Assembly (NCBI GenBank): GCA_015501585.1
Contig: JADNRY010000014.1
Location: 248,001 to 312,000 of the forward strand
Direction: 5' to 3'
DNA: 64,000 nucleotides
From: Rhodocollybia butyracea
Taxonomy: Eukaryota > Basidiomycota > Agaricomycetes > Agaricales > Omphalotaceae
Made by a program: the position numbers and the translations under genes. The notes under the pieces are model-generated. The model saw only the letters and a list, made by a program, of their open reading frames with translations. It ran no database searches and had not been told where the DNA came from. Each line of letters begins with the position of its first letter. Positions within the stretch are counted from its first letter, which is position 1. Positions 58,643 to 64,000 of this stretch are shown here, in pieces.

Positions 58643-59727
58643 TCATTTCCCTTTGGTCCAGTGTTGAATCTGGTTTTGCATAGCTGTAAGCATCTGATTC
58701 TCGTTATGATCAGGATATACCCCAATCCTCACGAACTGCCCCGGAACTGTCCCTTTTTGCGCAATCAATAGATGTATTCTGCCCGGCTCATGTGTTGTGC
58801 CCGCTTTCGTCATGACAAACATATAAGAGACAAGAAAAACCGGATTCGGCAGCAAGTACTCACGTCCTCGCACTATACATCCGAAACATGGAGATTCAAC
58901 TGAACATCTCTTATCCCCTTTAACGAGCCTGAAATAAAACCAGTCCGAACCCGGATAGCCCTCCGGCGGGTCAGGCATTTTGCCCAGTTTTACCTTGGAG
59001 ATTATCGGGTCCTTCGACTCCCTATTTAAAGCTCTATTGAGCGGTTCCGAGTATTCTTCAGGTTTGCATTCCTTTTCGGGGGTAGCGATGGCACGAGCGA
59101 TGGTCACTTCGGGTACCATAAAGTTCCTCAAGAACACCTCCTTGTATGTTTCCCATTGTCTTTGCAAATAACGTACTGCGTTCTTCCGGCCGACCGTCGC
59201 ATTGTCTGGAGCATCCGGAGCTCTGCCATTGTACTGGTGTGAGCCTGGCTCTCTGATACCAACAACCCACTGGCCATTTGCGCTAACATAGCATATATAA
59301 CAAGGAAAACCGGAATCGGAAACAAGTACTCACGCTTTGCCATCCACCCAGGACATGGATTGTCCTCGGTACACCCCAGGACTCCAGTGACTTCAATGTA
59401 ATTCATTTCCGGAGTCACTGGAAGTGGATTATATAAATTTTTGAATTCTATTTCATCATCAGGTCGGCGGCCAAAGACTTTATTGAGTGTACGAGAGAGG
59501 GATGTGGCATAGAGGACCGGTAATGTTCTACAGGAATGTTCCTTCCAACATCCTTCCCTGTTGTGCCATCTACAAAAGTCACGGTAGGCTGGTAACATGT
59601 GTGCATTAGATAGTACAATTACCGAGTTACAAATACTTACATATGGCCCAGCGCGTGCTTCCATCGGTAGAGAGTACACAGCAAGCAAGGAGCTCGCTAT
59701 GACCATAAAGAGGATAGGATAGCGCAT
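58643..59727 (-). pseudogene. CFGW family copy 12, frameshifted two-domain
   Basis: Start 59727 (MRYPILFMVIASSLLAVYSL). Exon 2 begins TVTFVDGTTGKDVG, but one base is missing near 59510 (CGGTCCTCTATGCC against CGGTCCCACTATGCC in copy 9), so the frame shifts before TSLSRTLNKVFGRRPDDE. Domain A motif is CTEDNPCPGWMAK. Exon 3 gives FMVPEVTIARAIA, RALNRESKDPIISK and KRCSVESPCFGC; the last exon gives IHLLIAQKGTVPGQFVRIGV, stop at 58643. Otherwise well kept, so inactivation is recent or the base call is wrong. Confidence 0.78.
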
Positions 59728-59953
59728 TGTTGAGGTATAAGTATGATGTATAATGCTAGTGGTATTGCAACAAACACAGATTGGCCCGCAAGCTGTGTTC
59801 AGGTGAGGATTGGAGAGACTGGCTGGAACATTTCAATCCACTTGGTGCTTTTTATATGAACTTCTACACAGGCAGGGGTATCGAAATCCCCAGATCCAAA
59901 CTGGTGTATGAAACAGGTCTGAGGTTACAGCTGCCAGGCATCAGGAAACAGTG

Positions 59954-60468
59954 GAATGATGCATAGCACCCACTGATGTAAGAACTCCTGTTAATAGGAG
60001 ACAGGAGGACCTCTGATAATAAGAGAATCCCTGATGATAGGAGGACCCCTTGATGATATGAGATAATCAGTGGGCACTCCAGTTGCGAACCGTAGGGCAC
60101 CGTAAATCTCAGTTGTAATAGAATGATGCATAAATGACAACCCAAAAAAAATCTGACAGTGAAGTAGACTAAATCTCAGTTGTAATAGAATGATGCATAG
60201 CACCCACTGACAGTGTAAGGACCCCTGATAACAGGAGGACCCCTTGATAATATGAGATAATCAGTGGGCACTCCAGTTGCGAACTGCCATAGGGCACCGT
60301 AAATCTCAGTTGTAATAGAATGATGCATAGCACCCACTGACAGTGTAAGGACTCCTGTTAATAGGAGGACCCCTGATAACAGGAGGACCCCTTGATAATA
60401 TGAGATAATCAGTGGGCACTCCAGTTGCGAACTGCCATAGGGCACCGTAAATCTCAGTTGTAATAGAA
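59954..60468. repeat. Tandem array of MITE-like units
   Basis: Units start GAATGATGCATAGCACCCAC at about 59954, 60121 (short), 60188 and 60318. Each full unit carries inverted ends (AGCACCCACTGA ... TCAGTGGGCACT), several AGGAGGACCCCTTGATAA words, and ends GGGCACCGTAAATCTCAGTT. A single unit is present at 43705-43850. Confidence 0.85.
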
Positions 60469-60874
60469 TCAACTGTATTATACCCAGTGTAGGGCACTGT
60501 AAATCTACAACAATAGTAAGTAAGAATAAAGAAATAAATTGTAAGTACTAAAACAGAAGCTCACCTCAGTTGTGCTAGGTAGAATCAACTGAGGAGAGGA
60601 AAATAATATATACGCTTATATACGCAGTCTGTACCCCGAATAGGTAATAAGGAAAGAAAAGGAAATATCAAAACAGGACATATTGCACTGGTTACAAATT
60701 TACTCTAAGGCTACATGACTAGTACTAACCTGGGTCTTTGCTTGATCGTTGCTGATACTTTAAAATACGGTGTGGGACTCGATGTGCTGACATAGATGCC
60801 TGTATGACTGTATGTATGAGGTGTTGCTACTGTCGTACTCTGTGCAGCGATAAAGTATAATACCAATTGATACC
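60469..60874. other. 3' flank of CFGW copy 13, duplicated at 51.65-52.04 kb
   Basis: Collinear with 51650-52045, including GTAGGGCACTGTAAATC and ACTCTAAGGCTACATGA. No gene. Confidence 0.7.
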
Positions 60875-61995
60875 TCATTGTCCTGACCCCCTACTCCAGT
60901 ATTCAACCTGCTTTTCCATAATTTCAAGTGTCAGCCCAGCAAGCAAATTGTTCTCTTCAAAACCGAGATATACTCCAATCCTCTCAAGCCGGGCCAAATC
61001 TGTTCCTTTTCGCGCAATGAATACATGTGCTATGCCCCCTTTCGTCATAATATATGAGGAACAAAGACAGCCGGATTTGGCAGCAAGTACTCACATTCTA
61101 GCACTATACACCCGAAACATGGAGTTTTAACTTGACATCTCTTATCCCCTCTGACGAGCTTGAAATAAACCCAGTACGAATTTGGATCCTGCACTGGCGG
61201 CTCAGGTACTTTGGCGTATTGTCCCTTATAGATTATCGGGTCCTTCGAGTCCCTATTTAAAGCTCCATTGAGCGCTTTCGTGAGCTCTTCTTTTTCGTGT
61301 GGCTTTGCAGGGATAACGATGGTCACTTGGGGTACCATAAAGGTCGTTTTGAACACCTCGTTGTGTTTGTCCCATTCACTTTGGTATGTACGTGTTGTAA
61401 ACTTCTGCATGTCCGTCGCAGTTTCTATAGCATCCGGAGCTCTGCCACTGAACCGGTCTGGCCCTGGCTTTCCGTTGATAATACCAACATACCACGTCGC
61501 TTTCTGCGGCTTCGCTAACATAGCATATATAAGAAGGAAAACCAGAACCGGGAACAAGTACTCACGCCCTCTTGCCATCCACCCAGGACATGGATTGGCC
61601 TTGGTACACCCCGGTACTCCGGTGACTTCGATGTAACTCAGTTCTGGCAGTGGATTATATAAATTTTTGAACACTATATCATCATAAGGTCCGCGGCGGA
61701 GGGCTCTGTTGATTGGCCTGCTGATGGACATGGCATAGTGGGTCCCGGAAGGTTCTGGATTAGGGCCGCCTTCAAGATCGTCACCTGTTGTGCCATCAAT
61801 AAAGGTCACGGTAGGCTGGTAATATATGTGTGCATTAGATAGTACAAACACCCAGTTGCGAATACTTACAAACTGAGTCGACGGCCCAGTGGCAGTTGAT
61901 ACCTCGTTTGATGGCCCAGCATGTGATTCCATCGGTAGAGAGTACACATCAAGCAAGGAGTTTGCTATGACCGTAAAAAGGAGAGGATATTGCAT
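60875..61995 (-). CDS. CFGW family copy 13, intact two-domain secreted protein (319 aa)
   Basis: Exons 61995-61870, 61815-61566, 61514-61095 and 61038-60875 total 960 nt with phases 0, 1 and 1, the same structure as copy 6. It has the signal peptide MQYPLLFTVIANSLLDVYSL, domain A (TVTFIDGTTGDDLEGGPNPE, CTKANPCPGWMARG, WYVGIINGKPGPDRFSGRAP), FMVPQVTIVIP, domain B (GALNRDSKDPIIYKGQYAKV, KRCQVKTPCFGC) and the tail AHVFIARKGTDLARLERIGV ... NLLAGLTLEIMEKQVEYWS. Function unknown. Exon 3 is exactly 420 nt in copies 6, 9 and 13. Confidence 0.86.
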
Positions 61996-62094
61996 TGTTG
62001 AGAATTTTATGATGTTGAATGAACACAGATTGACCAGCAAGCTGTGTTAAGTGAGGATCTGAGGGACTGACTGGAACATTTCCATACACATGCT

Positions 62095-62104
62095 GCTTTT
62101 TATA
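62095..62104 (-). promoter_or_regulatory. TATA box of CFGW copy 13
   Basis: TATAAAAAGC on the minus strand, 100 bases before ATG 61995. Confidence 0.6.
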
Positions 62105-62109
62105 TGAAC

Positions 62110-62820
62110 TTCTACATAGGCAGGGCTAGGCAGGGGTATCAAGCAGAATTTGAAATTCCCAGATCCAAACCGTGTACGAAACAGTTGCCAGGCAAATATT
62201 CCGCAGAAGTGGCGCACTGCTAGAAACCGCTCTGAGGGAAATTGACCCAGCAGGTGGAGCAGCCAAGGTCTCCGGTTGGGAGGAAGATTTTTATGGAATT
62301 CAGAAGTCAGCCAGCCTGAATGAAGATCGGCCCAATCGTCGCATTCCTGTCCAACATGCCTACTCAGCGCACTGGACTTTCAGACCCTTCTCACGCTCGG
62401 GGAGACGGTTAGCTTAAAGTATGATATACATGCCAAGCCAGTAGGTCGGTCAAGAGTTAAAGTACATTTTTACTAGTCCTCTTACTGCACGAATGATTTA
62501 TGATTTTATTCTACGCCAGATAGATGCTCATCCATTATACGGCAATGGATTCAGCAATCCCAATCGTTGAGGTGTTCTGATTGACAATAAGCACAAGGAA
62601 ATAGACGGGGGATGATAAAGACATACATATCGTGAAAGTAGAGTCGTTTGACGTCAAGGATGCAGGAAGAAATGAATAGCCGTTCATGAATTATCAACTT
62701 AGCAAAGATCCACCCTCTTACACCTCGCTCGTAGTTGTGTGGCATCAAACAAGGCTTCACAGGAATCTCACTCGCCCTGTATATACCTTCGTATAACCAA
62801 GTCAACAACATTCTTCCATT
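62110..62820. other. Recurrent flank fragments
   Basis: 62172-62335 (+) is the longest form of a repeated fragment that translates ALREIDPAGGAAKVSGWEED; I do not recognise it. 62470-62700 is the basic-gene 5' flank block also at 27.3 and 54.5 kb. The right end is the 3' flank of copy 14. Confidence 0.6.
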
Positions 62821-64000
62821 TCAGCCCAAGTGACGAGCACTGTACGTAGTATCTTTAATAACTAGTGCCGGCAATTTAGATATTAGGTTTTCGAGCTGCT
62901 TTTCCATGAATTCAACCGTCAGCCCAGCAGGAAAGTTATTCTGTTCAGGATATACCCCAATCCTCTCAAACCGCGCCGACCCAACTGTCCCTTTCCGCAC
63001 AATGAGTACATGTTTTGTGCCCGCTTTCGTCATATAGTATGAGGAACAAAGAAAACCGGATTCGGCAGCAAGTACTCACAATGTATCACTATGCACCCGA
63101 AACATGGAGTCTTAGCCTGACATCTCTTGTCCCCACTAATGAGCTTGAAATAAACCCAGTACGAATTGAGATCGTCCGGCCCAGGCTCTTTGATGTATTG
63201 TCCTTTATAGATTACTGGGTCGTCCGAGTCCCTGTTTAAAGCTCCATTGAATGCTTTCGTGAGGTCTGCAGGTTGGCGCAGGCCGGGTGGCGGTGGCTTG
63301 GTCTGAGGGACATGCATAGGAGCAAAGGTCACTTTGGGTACCATAAAGTTGTTTTTGAACACAACCAGACGGTTCTCCCATTGTTTCTGCAACCCGCCCG
63401 TCGTTATTTCATTCCTGCCTGGCTTTGTAACCGGTTTGCCACTGAAGCGGTCTGGGCCTGGCTTTCCCGTGATAATACCAATATACCATGCCCCAAAAGG
63501 TTCTCCAACATCCCTGAGACCTGTCCCTTTTGCGTTGAGATGTGGCCTCTCTAGCAAACTATATGCGACAAGGAAAACCAGATTCGGGAGCAAGTACTCA
63601 CCCCATTTTGTCATCCACCCAAAACATGGATTGTCCTCAGTACACCCCAGTATATAAGCATTACCATTGCGGCGGAAGACTTCATTGAGCCGTTCAGAGA
63701 TGTATGATGCCACTCGAGGTTCGATAACAAGACCTTCTAAATCTTCACCTGTTTCACGATCAACAAAGGTCAAGGTCTGGCAATATGAGTGCGTTAGGTA
63801 TGGTACATTTACCCAGTTGCAAATACTTACAGGAAAGGCCAAAGGCTGCAGCGGTGGTTCGTATTAGCTATAATCTTGCCATGGTCACCCAGTAGTAAAC
63901 ACTTACAGGCAGAGGTTCTTGCTGGTTCGACAGCCCGGCGGGTGATACTTCATTTGATGGCTCAACCTGTGCTTGCATCGGTAGAGGGCACACCGCAAGC
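62821..64000 (-). CDS. CFGW family copy 14, two-domain, 5' end outside window
   Basis: Exons: (64000)-63907, a 15-nt microexon 63845-63831, 63776-63602, 63550-63080 and 63023-62821. All phases fit. The visible part starts inside the signal peptide (LAVCPLPMQAQVEPSNE). Domain A: TLTFVDRETGEDLEG, then CTEDNPCFGWMTK and WYIGIITGKPGPDRFSGKPV. It lacks about 25 residues before the Cys motif found in other copies, an in-frame loss. Domain B: GALNRDSDDPVIYKGQYIKE, KRCQAKTPCFGC, KHVLIVRKGTVGS, RIGVYPEQNN and the LPALVI end. Stop 62821. Confidence 0.8.

Overview
The window looks like nuclear DNA of a basidiomycete, most likely an agaricomycete. Genes carry many short (about 50-65 nt) GT-AG introns, and there is a GH5 endoglucanase with a C-terminal fungal CBM1. 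Also present are an ankyrin/MYND protein, a eukaryotic class I ribonucleotide reductase small subunit, and decayed Ty3/Gypsy-like and DDE elements of the kind common in mushroom genomes. No tRNA, rRNA or CRISPR was seen.

Layout. 1-8.5 kb: a GH5 endoglucanase and an ankyrin-MYND gene on the + strand, then a truncated DUF1479-like fragment. 8.5-10 kb: a 1.4-kb element with terminal inverted repeats. 10-26.4 kb: a head-to-tail minus-strand array of copies of one unrecognised secreted-protein family, called CFGW here after its PCFGW/PCFGC motif. The copies alternate with broken pieces of the ribonucleotide reductase (RNR) R2 gene, the MYND gene and the endoglucanase. The apparently intact RNR R2 gene lies at 22.5-24.1 kb. 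26.4-52 kb: a repeat-rich, CpG-decayed zone with two CFGW genes split by insertions, an RNR pseudogene, nested solo-LTR-like elements, a 4.5-kb insertion full of minisatellites, a dead DDE transposase and Gypsy remnants. 52-64 kb: six more CFGW loci, still all on the minus strand.

The CFGW family is the main subject. Typical copies have a signal peptide and two homologous domains (A and B), each with a two-cysteine C-x(n)-P-C-F/P-G-W/C motif followed directly by a phase-1 intron. Three loci can be spliced into complete uninterrupted frames: 25289..26391 (312 aa), 60875..61995 (319 aa) and 52049..53737 (472 aa). The last is an in-frame A-A-B chimera of two neighbouring genes. Copy 2 (12486..13093) is also open but has a shortened C-terminus. 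The others show frameshifts, lost start codons, insertions with clean target-site duplications, or large deletions. The pattern is a fast birth-and-death cluster that grows by segmental duplication together with RNR R2 fragments and recombines between neighbours. I do not recognise the family, and its function is unknown.
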